A stretch of DNA of 23,469 bases from MGBC163016 sp964469815 (GTDB lineage: Bacteria > Actinomycetota > Coriobacteriia > Coriobacteriales > Eggerthellaceae): assembly GCA_964469815.1 (NCBI GenBank), contig CAYXZC010000028.1, forward strand, positions 1-23,469, given 5' to 3'. Positions 1 through 7,597 of the stretch are shown piece after piece. Made by a program: the position numbers and the translations under genes. Numbering within the stretch: position 1 is the first letter of the stretch; every line of letters starts with the position of its first letter. Under the pieces are notes generated by a model. The model had not been told where the DNA came from and searched no databases. It saw only the letters and a list, made by a program, of their open reading frames with translations.

Positions 1-410
1 GTGCATGGTTCGTGGCGATCTGCCTGCTGTTCTTCGCATTCTCCACGATCCTTTCTTGGAACCTTTTCGCGAAGCTCAATGTTGAGTGGCTCTTCGGCAA
101 GAAAGCGGTCATCCCGTTCATGATCATCGCTCTTGTGTTCATCTTCATGGGATCTCTTCTCTCGAACGATCTTGTTTGGGAATTGGCCGACATGTTCAAT
201 CAGCTCATGGTCATTCCGAATGCTATCGCGCTCTTCGCTTTGACCGGTGCGGTTTTGAGCATCGCGAATGCGAAGCACGATAAGCTGGCAACGGATGCTC
301 CGGAAGAGAAGCTGGAAGATGAGGCTCGCGCGGCGGCGAATGAGGCTATCAAGCGCGAAGAGAAGCTTGAGCGCGAGATCGAGAAGGATATCGATCGAGA
401 TCTGAAGTAG
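1..410 (+). CDS. Sodium:alanine symporter (AGCS family), C-terminal part
   Basis: The reading frame is open from the first base (first full codon at 3) to TAG at 408-410, so the gene starts upstream. The visible part begins AWFVAICLLFFAFSTILSWN and continues through hydrophobic segments containing SNDLVWELADMFNQLMVIPN, which I recognise as the conserved C-terminal region of AGCS symporters. These are inner-membrane carriers that import alanine or glycine with Na+. After the last membrane segment comes a charged tail of about 45 residues (EKLEDEARAAANEAIKREEK and on), probably a cytoplasmic helix or short coiled coil. Substrate specificity cannot be read from this fragment. The GTG at 12 is an internal Val codon, not a start. 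Confidence 0.85.
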   Translation, partial: AWFVAICLLFFAFSTILSWNLFAKLNVEWLFGKKAVIPFMIIALVFIFMGSLLSNDLVWELADMFNQLMVIPNAIALFALTGAVLSIANAKHDKLATDAPEEKLEDEARAAANEAIKREEKLEREIEKDIDRDLK

Positions 411-540
411 GGTAAACGAATCAGGGGATCGGCTCAAAACATGTAAAAGAAGCAATTCCCTGATTCATCTAATATCCAAATTCGAGAAAGCCAGGCAGTA
501 TGGCACAGGATGCGAACAGGACAATGTATCCGTTTAATGT

Positions 541-568
541 GTAGTGGCAGGTTTTAACCTGCCACATG
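541..568 (+). repeat. REP-like palindrome, copy A
   Basis: GTAG (541-544) abuts a perfect palindrome at 544-565, with arms GTGGCAGGTT and AACCTGCCAC and a TT centre. It shares the GTAGTGG start and CCACA(T/C) end with copies at 629 and 12437, and in inverted form with copy B, with which it shares the four bases CATG. REP elements mobilised by RAYT-type Y1 transposases are known to carry a GTAG or GGAG tetranucleotide at the hairpin foot. Confidence 0.65.
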
Positions 569-592
569 TGGGCGATCAAGATCGCCCACTAC
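565..592 (-). repeat. REP-like palindrome, copy B, inverted
   Basis: Read on the minus strand, this is GTAG followed by GTGGGCGATC-TT-GATCGCCCAC, with perfect 10-bp arms (568-577 and 580-589). It lies tail to tail with copy A, sharing CATG. The pair as a whole has 10-bp terminal inverted repeats, TGTGTAGTGG (538-547) and CCACTACACA (587-596). This resembles the paired (BIME-like) layout known for REP elements. Confidence 0.65.
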
Positions 593-628
593 ACAACGTG
601 CTTACAAGATACCGTTACAGGTTGTTGC

Positions 629-656
629 GTAGTGGGTGGATCGCATTCGCCCACAT
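629..656 (+). repeat. REP-like palindrome, copy C, degenerate
   Basis: GTAG (629-632) is followed by GTGGGTGGATC and, after a short loop, TTCGCCCAC. The arms pair with mismatches, so this looks like an older copy of the same element as copies A, B and the one at 12437. Confidence 0.55.
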
Positions 657-671
657 AACATTCGATCATAA

Positions 672-714
672 AAAGAAACAGGGGAGTGCCGCATACGCAC
701 TGCCCTGTTTCTTT
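672..714. terminator. Long hairpin, probable intrinsic terminator
   Basis: AAAGAAACAGGG (672-683) pairs perfectly with CCCTGTTTCTTT (703-714), and AGTGC (685-689) pairs with GCACT (697-701) inside, giving a 17-bp stem with one G/G mismatch. On the plus strand it could end symporter transcription. On the minus strand the U-tract is better (TTTCTTTTTATG), but no minus-strand gene is seen there. A bidirectional role is possible. Confidence 0.55.
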
Positions 715-1041
715 GTTGAAAAAGACCTCGCTTGCAAAAGAGAGAGGAGGGAGAGAAGGAAGCTTTGCATTCGATCTTTTTCGTTTTTGCAAGTTAAATT
801 ATATACAACTAAGGATAATAGTCAACAAAGAATAAAGATTTTTTTAGATGCTTTTTGGGTGATGCTAATGCATGTTGTGAATGGGGCGAATACGGGGTCG
901 TTCCAAAAGTACCTCCGTGAAGAATGCACTTGGGATGCATCTTTGCATCCAACTCGCGAAGAATATCTACCTGTAACAGGTAAGTCCTTTTCCAAAAAGC
1001 TCTAAAACGCTATCATCTTAGATGCTTTTGGGAGGTTGGCT

Positions 1042-3417
1042 ATGAACGAAGAACTTTTCAAATCGCTGAAGCTCATATTCGATAGAAGTCCGCAGGCCGT
1101 TGGTGTAGCAAAGATAATCTTGGACGATCATGGCAATCCTTGTGACTTCTCCTATGAATATCTGAATGAGAAGCTCGCTTCGATGACCGATAGCACCATC
1201 GAAGATCTGGTAGGCTTGCACGCTTATCGCGAATGGGGCAATGAGGATATGAGCTGGCTCATCCATTTCACGGATGCGGCAATGAATGGCATCCCTTGCG
1301 AATTCGAGGCTGTTGCCACTTTGCTCGAGCGCTTCGAGCATGTAACGGTCATCCCCCTTGTGGAAGGTTACTGCATCTTCATAGTGCAGGATATTGCCGA
1401 TTTCATCCATCAAGATTCCTATGTGGACGATGACCTGTCGGTGGGTTTGTTCTATTTGGATCTGAACACCTTGAAGGTCATGCTGTCGGAAGGTGCTAAG
1501 GATCTATACGGTTTCGAGAAGAGCTATATTCCGGTATCGACATTCTATGATGACCTGTTCGGAAAGCAAGGTGCGGTCATTGCGGAGAGGCAGATCGATC
1601 AGCTTCGAAAGGGCAAGCGAGAGATACTCTATGAGAGCAGAACCAAAGATGGAAGATGGCTTCGTATAACAGCCAACCATGTTCCGCATTCGAAGCGTTT
1701 CGCTTTTTGCATAATAAGGGACATATCGCGCGCTCGGGAAGCGGAGGCTCGCAGCGCCTATCGTATGAACGTCATCGAGAGCCTAACGCGTGAGAACTTC
1801 GCGCTCTATGTGTTGGATATGAAGAACGAGGCCGTTGAGGAGTACAGCCATAGTTCGGATCTGACAGGAATAGGATTCGTCCGATCGCTGGTAGATGGCG
1901 ATCACGAAGATGCCAGAGCGGCATACCTTCACGATATAGTGGCTCCGGAAGATCGCGATCTGGTCGAGGGTACATTGAGCCGCGATACCCTCAAGGCTTT
2001 CTTCGCTTCCGATGACAATGAGATCAATATCACATATAGGCGTATGATCGATGACGAGGAGAAATACGTCGAGATCAGATTGATACGCCTTCAAGGCAAG
2101 GATCAAACCGCTGTGCTTGCTATACGCAATGCTCATTCTGAGATAGAAGAGCAGATCCGGCAGAAGAATGCGCTCCAAAAGGCGCTGGAGTTGGCGCAGC
2201 ATGCAAGTGCAGCCAAGTCAACGTTTCTCACCAACATGTCGCATGACTTCAGGACGCCGATGAACTCCATCGTCGGATTCACGAATATAGCGCTCGAGCA
2301 TACGGACGACAAAGCGCGCATGGTGGATTGCCTTCAAAAGATCCGTACATCCAGCGATCATCTGCTTCGCTTGATCAACGATGTGCTGGATGTGAGCCGA
2401 ATCGAGAGCGGGATCGTCGAGAGCGATGAGGACGAGCTGGATCTTGTGGAATTCGCAAAGAGTCTTGAGGCGGTGTTCTCCGGCGATGCGCAGAACAAGG
2501 ACATCGAATTCACGATAGACACTTCCAATCTCCATAAGACGAAGGTGTGCGCAGATAGGCAGCATCTCGCTCAGATAATGGTGAACCTGATAGGCAACGC
2601 GTTCAAATTCACCCATTCAGGTGGGAAGGTCAGCGTGCGGATCGCCGAATACAAGGAAAAGCAACTCGATTATGGGTCGCATGTGCCGGTAGGCTACGGG
2701 CGCTTCGAATTCATAGTTGCAGACACAGGTTGTGGCATGGTTCCTGAATTCATGGATCTGCTGTTCGTGCCGTTTGAGCGCAATGGTCTTGGTAGAGCCA
2801 ATTCAACGGAGGGAACCGGCCTGGGCATGCCCATAACGAAGAATCTGGTGGATCTGCTAGGCGGCTCTATCGAGGTCAAGAGCGAAGTGGGCAAAGGAAG
2901 CGAGTTCACCGTTACCTTGCCTTTGCGCTTGGCTGATACCGCTGAAGAATGGGCTGCGGATGATTCTTCAGCTTCCTCGGGTTCTTCGTCAGAATCCGAT
3001 CCTGTGGATATGAGCAAGGAGGCTTTAACAGAAAGGTTCGCCGGAAAGCGGATCCTCATCGTGGATGATGACGATCTTTCGCGCGAGATCCTCAAGGAGA
3101 TACTGATCAGCGTAGGATTCGTCATAGACGAGGCGTGGAATGGAAAGGCGGCTGTCGATACAGTGCTGGCCTCGGATGAGGGTCATTATGATGCCATCAT
3201 ATTGGACATGCGCATGCCGGAGATGAGCGGCGATGAGGCCGCGCGCGTACTGCGTGAATCAGGACGCGATGATCTTCAGCGCGTGCCCATGATAGCGCTC
3301 ACTGCCGATGCATTCGAAGAAGGAAGGCGTCGTAGCAAGGAGGCCGGCATGGTGGCGCATATCACCAAGCCGTTCAAGCGCGGCGAATTGATGGAACTGT
3401 TGGTGAAGTTCGTCTAA
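1042..3417 (+). CDS. Soluble hybrid histidine kinase (PAS-HisKA-HATPase-REC)
   Basis: The 791-residue protein has no membrane segment, so it should sense a cytoplasmic signal. The N-terminal ~360 residues are PAS-like (one around 10-125, another around 135-230, a third region to ~365). HisKA contains SHDFRTPMN, with His401 as the likely phosphorylated residue. The ATPase domain shows the N box (NLIGNAFKFTH, Asn519), DTGCGM and GTGLGM. A Ser/acidic linker leads to a receiver domain (RILIVDDDD ... ILDMRMPEMSG, Asp722; TKPFKRGEL). GGGAGG six bases before ATG 1042 decides the start; an in-frame TTG at 1036 overlaps that site. Orthodox hybrid kinases relay phosphate to an HPt protein, but none is encoded nearby, so the output partner is unknown. 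Confidence 0.9.
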   Translation: MNEELFKSLKLIFDRSPQAVGVAKIILDDHGNPCDFSYEYLNEKLASMTDSTIEDLVGLHAYREWGNEDMSWLIHFTDAAMNGIPCEFEAVATLLERFEHVTVIPLVEGYCIFIVQDIADFIHQDSYVDDDLSVGLFYLDLNTLKVMLSEGAKDLYGFEKSYIPVSTFYDDLFGKQGAVIAERQIDQLRKGKREILYESRTKDGRWLRITANHVPHSKRFAFCIIRDISRAREAEARSAYRMNVIESLTRENFALYVLDMKNEAVEEYSHSSDLTGIGFVRSLVDGDHEDARAAYLHDIVAPEDRDLVEGTLSRDTLKAFFASDDNEINITYRRMIDDEEKYVEIRLIRLQGKDQTAVLAIRNAHSEIEEQIRQKNALQKALELAQHASAAKSTFLTNMSHDFRTPMNSIVGFTNIALEHTDDKARMVDCLQKIRTSSDHLLRLINDVLDVSRIESGIVESDEDELDLVEFAKSLEAVFSGDAQNKDIEFTIDTSNLHKTKVCADRQHLAQIMVNLIGNAFKFTHSGGKVSVRIAEYKEKQLDYGSHVPVGYGRFEFIVADTGCGMVPEFMDLLFVPFERNGLGRANSTEGTGLGMPITKNLVDLLGGSIEVKSEVGKGSEFTVTLPLRLADTAEEWAADDSSASSGSSSESDPVDMSKEALTERFAGKRILIVDDDDLSREILKEILISVGFVIDEAWNGKAAVDTVLASDEGHYDAIILDMRMPEMSGDEAARVLRESGRDDLQRVPMIALTADAFEEGRRRSKEAGMVAHITKPFKRGELMELLVKFV

Positions 3418-3431
3418 AGGCCAATAGGTCT

Positions 3432-3692
3432 CTATCGTGCAACGCGGCTTGCCAGCTTCTTACCTTTACTGCATTTCGGCTTCGTGAGTGGGCAGTGCTT
3501 CGAACAACAGGGACAAAATTCGATCCCTGATATTTTCACGCTCTTCGAGGCCTTGCTAGCTTTCGAAGTCCTGCTAGCTTTCGGGCTTTTGCTCTTCTTA
3601 GCCTTCTGCTTCTTCTTCGCTTTCTTCGACAGATCCGCTTTCTTATCCGATCCGTCGTCCTTCTTCGAAGACTTCTTGTGCTTCTTGCCCAT
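3432..3692 (-). CDS. Lys-rich small protein with C-terminal Cys cluster
   Basis: The 86-residue product has 28 lysines. Residues 1-55 are a low-complexity Lys/Ser/Ala tail resembling histone H1 or other nucleic-acid-binding tails. Residues 60-74 carry CPCCSKHCPLTKPKC with five cysteines and one histidine, a likely metal-binding knuckle. I recall similar CP..HCPL..P.C..G motifs in small actinobacterial and clostridial proteins but cannot name a function. Its ATG follows the stop of the glutaredoxin-like gene by two bases, so the two are surely co-transcribed and probably translationally coupled; the only ribosome-site-like bases (AAGG) abut the ATG. The Ser-Lys-Ala run is encoded by a near-direct DNA repeat around 3551-3586. 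It could be a metal- or redox-sensitive nucleic-acid binder, which is inference. Confidence 0.7.
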   Translation of the reverse strand: MGKKHKKSSKKDDGSDKKADLSKKAKKKQKAKKSKSPKASRTSKASKASKSVKISGIEFCPCCSKHCPLTKPKCSKGKKLASRVAR

Positions 3693-3694
3693 CC

Positions 3695-3931
3695 TTATAG
3701 GTACTTCTCGGTAAGATAGGCCTCGATCTCCTCGTTTCCATTGATGAGCTGTCCATCGTCATAGAGGTAGGGGATGAGATTTGCATCTCCACCAAGGGAT
3801 AGCAATTCTTGATAAGGGGCTTCCTGCTCAACATCGCGAAGATCCAGCTCGATGCCGTTCTCGCTCGCAAAATGCGTTGTGACAGAGCATGTTGGGCACG
3901 GTGCCCAGTAATATAGGATGGGTTTTGCCAT
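3695..3931 (-). CDS. Glutaredoxin-like thioredoxin-fold protein
   Basis: The 78-residue protein has the length and pattern of a glutaredoxin. A first beta strand (KPILYYWAP) leads to the dithiol motif Cys12-Pro-Thr-Cys15. The cis-proline region is LIPYLYDDG (Pro54), followed by the GNEEIEAYL C-terminal helix. Glutaredoxins reduce protein disulfides or glutathione mixed disulfides in the cytoplasm. The TGLP-like glutathione-binding loop is not classical here, so the reductant may be another thiol. AGGAG six bases before the ATG supports the start. It is the first gene of a minus-strand pair with the Lys-rich Cys-cluster protein, a plausible redox partner. Confidence 0.8.
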   Translation of the reverse strand: MAKPILYYWAPCPTCSVTTHFASENGIELDLRDVEQEAPYQELLSLGGDANLIPYLYDDGQLINGNEEIEAYLTEKYL

Positions 3932-4071
3932 GGTCGTCTCCTATGGTGTTCGAAAAACATCATCAATATCCTATCGCATAATCGAACCATCGGATGAAAA
4001 CATCATTCTCAAGATGAAACGAAACAGGTGGAAACATCCCGGCATGAGGAATATCGCGCTTCAAGCCTACT

Positions 4072-4082
4072 GCCTTACATTT
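4072..4082 (+). promoter_or_regulatory. Candidate BceR-type site upstream of the response regulator
   Basis: GCCTTACATTT lies 80 bases before the bceR-like start. An almost identical word, GCCTTACATCT, occurs on the opposite strand at 8972-8982 ahead of the microprotein/ABC transporter genes (10 of 11 bases). A shared regulator site is an inference from two copies only. Confidence 0.3.
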
Positions 4083-4161
4083 GTGAAATGTTTCCTGCAC
4101 TGATGGCGCGGGCGTGAGCCTGCGGGTAAAATATTCGAAAGCGGTCTATCGGGGAGGCTTG

Positions 4162-4833
4162 ATGTCGCAGACGATCTTTATAATCGAGGATGATGCTTCG
4201 CTGCGTGAGGGGCTTGCGCATCTTTTGGAGCTTTCGGGTCTGAAGGTGAAGAGCATCGATTCTGAGTTCGCAGATGCGGCCGAGGCTGCTCTGTCCTCTG
4301 ATCCTGATTGCGTGGTGGTCGATCTGAAGCTCCCGGGCATCGACGGGCATGAGATCTGCCGCAACATAAGATCGAACAGCGATGTCCCCATCATAGTCCT
4401 GACCTCTTCTGAAAGCGAGTTCGACGAGGTCATGGCCATGAACATCGGCGCGGATGATTATATGGTGAAGCCATATCGTCCGGCTGTGCTGTTGGCTCAT
4501 ATCCAAGCTCTTCTAAGGCGAAAGACTCCGGGAGCATCCATTGCAATCAATCATAAAGGCGTTTGCTTGAACTTGGGATCCGGAACCGTGTCCTATGATG
4601 GCAATGCTGCCGATCTTACGAGAAACGAGCAGCGTATCCTCCAGATCCTTATGAAGAATCCCGGCACCGTGGTTCCACGAAGCGAGATAATGTGCGCTCT
4701 GTGGGAATCGGATTCGTTCATCGATGACAACACCCTTACGGTAAACGTTAACCGACTTCGAAAGACCTTGTCCGCATTGGGCGTTCCGGACGATTTTCTG
4801 GTCACAAGACGGGGGATCGGGTACTCGGTATGA
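4162..4833 (+). CDS. OmpR/PhoB-family response regulator, BceR-like
   Basis: The 223-residue regulator has an N-terminal receiver (TIFIIEDDASLREGL, phospho-acceptor Asp54 in VVVDLKLPG, the T/S of LTSSES, and Lys of MVKPYRP). The C-terminal winged helix (about 125-223) includes LTRNEQRILQILMKNPG and VNVNRLRKTL ... RRGIGYSV. Activated by its kinase, it should bind direct or inverted repeats at target promoters. GGGGAGG five bases before ATG 4162 decides this start over an in-frame upstream GTG/ATG around 4114. The stop overlaps the kinase start (ATGA), typical of coupled two-component operons. The BceR-like label rests on the kinase type and the FtsX-type transporter downstream. Confidence 0.9.
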   Translation: MSQTIFIIEDDASLREGLAHLLELSGLKVKSIDSEFADAAEAALSSDPDCVVVDLKLPGIDGHEICRNIRSNSDVPIIVLTSSESEFDEVMAMNIGADDYMVKPYRPAVLLAHIQALLRRKTPGASIAINHKGVCLNLGSGTVSYDGNAADLTRNEQRILQILMKNPGTVVPRSEIMCALWESDSFIDDNTLTVNVNRLRKTLSALGVPDDFLVTRRGIGYSV

Positions 4834-5906
4834 GGGATCGCGAAACCGAGCTGCTCCTAGAAAATGATATGCCGCGTTTCAGCGCTCTTAGCTATCTTGG
4901 GGATCATTTGGCTTTGTTGCTACTGGCTGCAGTGTGCGTTGCCGGATTGTCCTGCATGCTGTTGGTGCTCGGCGTTGGCGGTCAAGGCACGGTGTTCGTT
5001 GTCACGTTCGTCGTCATCTGCATCGTGTGCGGTTTCGCCATAGATTTCTTCCGTAAACGCTCCTACTATTCAGAGCTTGCCGATCTTTTGGCAAAGCTGG
5101 ATCGGGCAACCGGCTTCGATTCCTTCTTCGAGGAACCTGGATTCTTGGAGGGTCGCATAAACTATCAAACGGCTTCAACGCTATCGAAACTATGCTCGAA
5201 GAGCGAGACGGCTATGAGATTCGATGATGATGCGTATCGTCAGTATATCGAGCTTTGGATACACGAGATAAAGACGCCTATCGCTGCAATAAAGCTGATG
5301 CTGGCTGATAATTCCGACTCCCGTTCGGCGAAGATATCGCGCGAGATCGAGCGGGTCGAGAGCCAGGTCGATCAAGCGCTCTACTATGCCAGATCGACTT
5401 CCGTAGCAAATGACTACACGATCAAGGAGATCAACCTCTCGGATGCTGTGCATGAGGCATGCAAGAGGAATGCCAGGTTCATGATCGAGCATCGTAGCGC
5501 TCCGGTCTTCGAGATAGATAGCAACCTTACGGTATTGACAGATGAGGCTTGGCTGATATTCATGCTCGGACAGGTCGTGGTGAATGCATCGAAATATGGG
5601 GCGACGACCATACGTTTCTCGGCGCAGAGCTTCGATGAGGGCACCGCATCTGGAAGGACGGTGCTCGAAGTAGCCGATGATGGATGCGGCATTCCCGCAT
5701 CCGATGTTCCGCGTGTGTTCGACAGAGGCTTCACAGGCATCGTTGGCAGAGAGCATGGGTCGGCGACCGGAATGGGGTTGTATCTTGTGGCAAAGCTTTG
5801 CGCGTCGCTTGGTTTACATGTCGGGCTGGCCAGCGAAGAGGGCGCAGGAACACGAGTGATATTCACTTTTCCCCATGATCGCGCCCGCAAGCAGGCGTAT
5901 CTGTGA
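4830..5906 (+). CDS. Intramembrane-sensing histidine kinase, BceS-like
   Basis: The 358-residue kinase has two membrane helices (about 27-48 and 53-73) separated by only a few residues, so there is almost no extracellular sensor. That is the hallmark of BceS-type kinases, which are told about peptide antibiotics by their partner ABC transporter. The phospho-acceptor is His145 in LWIHEIKTPIAA, the motif seen in this family. The ATPase domain shows QVVVNASKYG, DDGCGIP and ATGMGLYLVAKL. The gene starts inside the regulator stop codon. The expected transporter partner is not next door but about 3.3 kb downstream (9208-12403), with three unrelated genes and a microprotein gene between. Confidence 0.88.
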   Translation: MRDRETELLLENDMPRFSALSYLGDHLALLLLAAVCVAGLSCMLLVLGVGGQGTVFVVTFVVICIVCGFAIDFFRKRSYYSELADLLAKLDRATGFDSFFEEPGFLEGRINYQTASTLSKLCSKSETAMRFDDDAYRQYIELWIHEIKTPIAAIKLMLADNSDSRSAKISREIERVESQVDQALYYARSTSVANDYTIKEINLSDAVHEACKRNARFMIEHRSAPVFEIDSNLTVLTDEAWLIFMLGQVVVNASKYGATTIRFSAQSFDEGTASGRTVLEVADDGCGIPASDVPRVFDRGFTGIVGREHGSATGMGLYLVAKLCASLGLHVGLASEEGAGTRVIFTFPHDRARKQAYL

Positions 5907-6024
5907 TGCCCATATTCTGTTGCTTACGTGCCGAAAAGGGAAATCTTCGGCTCTTGGCTCTCTTAGTTCTCAGATGATCCCCCTTTTCAGCCATTGGATC
6001 CTCATCGAAAAAAGTAGGTGAGAT

Positions 6025-6041
6025 ATTAGCTAACAGCTAAT
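6025..6041. promoter_or_regulatory. Palindrome ATTAGCT-AAC-AGCTAAT, candidate operator
   Basis: Perfect 7-bp inverted repeat with a 3-base centre, 114 bases before the DUF4190/DUF5067 gene, in the 248-bp gap after the kinase gene. A hairpin (AAAGACC 6074-6080 with GGTCTTT 6093-6099) lies between it and the gene. It may be an operator or leader; no regulator can be named. Confidence 0.35.
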
Positions 6042-6154
6042 GAAATCCATCCTTTGTTTCTCTATTCTTAAGAAAAGACCAACGTTGTTGGCGGTCTTTA
6101 AGATTCCGATTAAGCGAGTTCGCTACGATCGCTTGAAAGCAAAGGGGAAACGTA

Positions 6155-6943
6155 ATGGATTATCAAACAGGCGTGAATCAGAATGGGTATGGACAAGCTC
6201 CGATCAATCCCAATGGGTCGCCTCAACAGCCGCAAGGCGCACTTTCAACATCAGGGATGGCGGTTGCATCGCTTGTTCTCGGCATTATAGGCATTGCCAC
6301 GTCGTTCATTCCCATCGTCAACAACGCATCGTTCTTCCTCGGTATCCTTGGTGTCATCTTCGGAATCGTAGGTGTTGTGGGGATCAGCCGTGGCAAGAAG
6401 AAGGGAAAGGGCCTCGGCATCGCCGGGATCGTCTTATCCGTTGTGACGATAGTGGTCGTGCTGGTCACACAGAGCCTTTTCAGCGCAGCCATCGATTCTG
6501 CGACCAGCAATTTGAACACCTCATCGGCTACTTCACAAACTCAGCAAAGCCAGCAGTCAAGCTCTGCCTCGAATGCAGTCGCTTCGACCAGCAGCGCTTC
6601 TGCTCCATATGAGGTGACCATCGATGATGGTACGCTCACTACGGATTATGCAGGTAATCAAGCTATTCTCGTTACCTATACCTTCACGAACAATTCTGAC
6701 GATGATGCCAGCTTCACTGTGAATGTGATGAACAAAGCGTTCCAAAACGGCGTTCAGCTCGATACCGCTATCGGTGCCGGTGGAGATGCGTCGGCAAGTC
6801 TGGCCACGATCAAGCCCGGTGCTACGACCACAGTGAGCCAGGCCTTCACGCTCAACGATATGAGCCCTGTTACCGTCGAGGTCTCCGAGTCATTCAGTTT
6901 GAGCGATGAGCTCATCGCTGAGAAGACGTTCGATCTCGCATAG
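6155..6943 (+). CDS. DUF4190 membrane protein with C-terminal DUF5067-like domain
   Basis: The 262-residue protein starts with a Gln/Asn/Pro/Gly-rich cytoplasmic tail (1-30). Three hydrophobic segments follow (about 35-55, 59-77, 87-108), with the Gly-rich pattern and basic loop (SRGKKKGKGLGIAG) of DUF4190. A Ser/Gln/Ala linker (111-150) leads to a beta-rich domain (151-262: YEVTIDDGTLTTDYAGNQ, VTYTFTNNSDDDASF) resembling DUF5067. The C-terminal domain should face outside as a surface or ligand-binding module. AAAGGGG upstream supports ATG 6155. The function is unknown; its position between a BceS-like kinase and a Ser/Thr kinase suggests an envelope sensor or accessory role, which is inference. 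Confidence 0.78.
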   Translation: MDYQTGVNQNGYGQAPINPNGSPQQPQGALSTSGMAVASLVLGIIGIATSFIPIVNNASFFLGILGVIFGIVGVVGISRGKKKGKGLGIAGIVLSVVTIVVVLVTQSLFSAAIDSATSNLNTSSATSQTQQSQQSSSASNAVASTSSASAPYEVTIDDGTLTTDYAGNQAILVTYTFTNNSDDDASFTVNVMNKAFQNGVQLDTAIGAGGDASASLATIKPGATTTVSQAFTLNDMSPVTVEVSESFSLSDELIAEKTFDLA

Positions 6944-6965
6944 GATCCGAGCCGAACATAGGTTG

Positions 6966-7038
6966 ATGCTCCGGCAAAACGATAGATGCCCTGCTGGAGC
7001 ATGTAGGCGGACATGCAGGCATGGTGCTTGCATGTCCG
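6966..7038. other. Two adjacent hairpins between DUF4190 gene and HTH gene
   Basis: ATGCTCCGGC (6966-6975) pairs with GCTGGAGCAT (6993-7002) with one mismatch. CGGACATGCA (7008-7017) pairs perfectly with TGCATGTCCG (7029-7038). Neither has a U-tract, so Rho-independent termination is doubtful. They sit directly before the HTH gene and may affect its expression or shield the upstream message. Confidence 0.4.
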
Positions 7039-7071
7039 TCGAATGTTGCGATTGGTAAAATAGGAAGATCG

Positions 7072-7521
7072 ATGGCACGCAGAAAGAGAAGGAAGAAGCG
7101 CGTGGAAGAGCCACTGACAGAGGATATGCTATCCGAGCTCCTCGATGCCCCTGATCCTTCCCGGTTCATAGAACAGGAGGATGTGGGAGCTCGTTCGCTT
7201 TCCGATTATCTGAATGAGATGCTTTCGAAGAAAGGGTTGAAGCGTGCCACCGTCGTTCATACGGCCGGCCTGAATGATACTTTCGGCTACCAGATATTCA
7301 CCGGCGCCCGTAAAGCCTCGCGCGATAACCTGTTGAAGATCGCATTTGCCATGGGGCTCACTTTTCGCGAAACCAACCGTTTGCTCCAATCGGGCGGTGT
7401 GAACGGTCTTTATTGCAAGAACCGACGCGATGCCATCATCATATTCGCCTTGAACAATGGATATTCCTTCCAAAAGACCGAAGAGGAGCTTTACCGGTTT
7501 GGCGAAGCGACGATCAGTTGA
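7072..7521 (+). CDS. Small HTH protein paired with a Ser/Thr kinase
   Basis: The 149-residue protein begins with a very basic stretch (MARRKRRKKR), then an acidic linker. Residues ~45-110 look like a lambda-repressor/XRE-type fold (SLSDYLNEMLSKKGLKRATV, GYQIFTGARKASRDNLLKIA, LTFRETNRLLQ). The C-terminus (RRDAIIIFALNNGYSFQKTE) is a helical extension I associate with HTH genes lying next to kinases in Coriobacteriia and Firmicutes. AGGA upstream of ATG 7072 favours this start over an ATG at 7021, which lies inside a hairpin. The kinase gene follows 76 bases later, so the HTH protein may be its substrate or regulator; this is inference from proximity. Confidence 0.72.
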   Translation: MARRKRRKKRVEEPLTEDMLSELLDAPDPSRFIEQEDVGARSLSDYLNEMLSKKGLKRATVVHTAGLNDTFGYQIFTGARKASRDNLLKIAFAMGLTFRETNRLLQSGGVNGLYCKNRRDAIIIFALNNGYSFQKTEEELYRFGEATIS

Positions 7522-7597
7522 TCCTGTTCGAGGATGTCATTGGGATAGAGCTGCTTCTGATTATGCTTGGAGATGCGTTGAATGGGCATTTGATATC

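Larger units (their letters stand above)
411..1041. other. Non-coding stretch between symporter and hybrid kinase
   Basis: No convincing gene lies here. A reading frame spanning 544-1005 runs straight through palindromes and reads as low-quality protein. The stretch holds three REP-like palindromes (541-656), a long hairpin (672-714), and an AT-rich segment (about 790-860) that probably carries the promoter of the downstream kinase. Smaller hairpins are visible: GGATGCA with TGCATCC near 935-950, and ACCTG-TAA-CAGGT at 969-981. Just after the symporter stop, GAATCAGGG (419-427) can pair with CCCTGATTC about 30 bases further on. I cannot assign a role to these. Confidence 0.6.

Noticed and set aside
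544..1005. Open frame of 153 codons on the plus strand
   Set aside because: It runs through REP palindromes and a terminator-like hairpin, has no ribosome site and reads as no known family.
7457..7597. Upstream extension of the Ser/Thr kinase overlapping the HTH gene
   Set aside because: The codons up to 7521 lie over the HTH gene in another frame and there is no ribosome site; the kinase core starts later.
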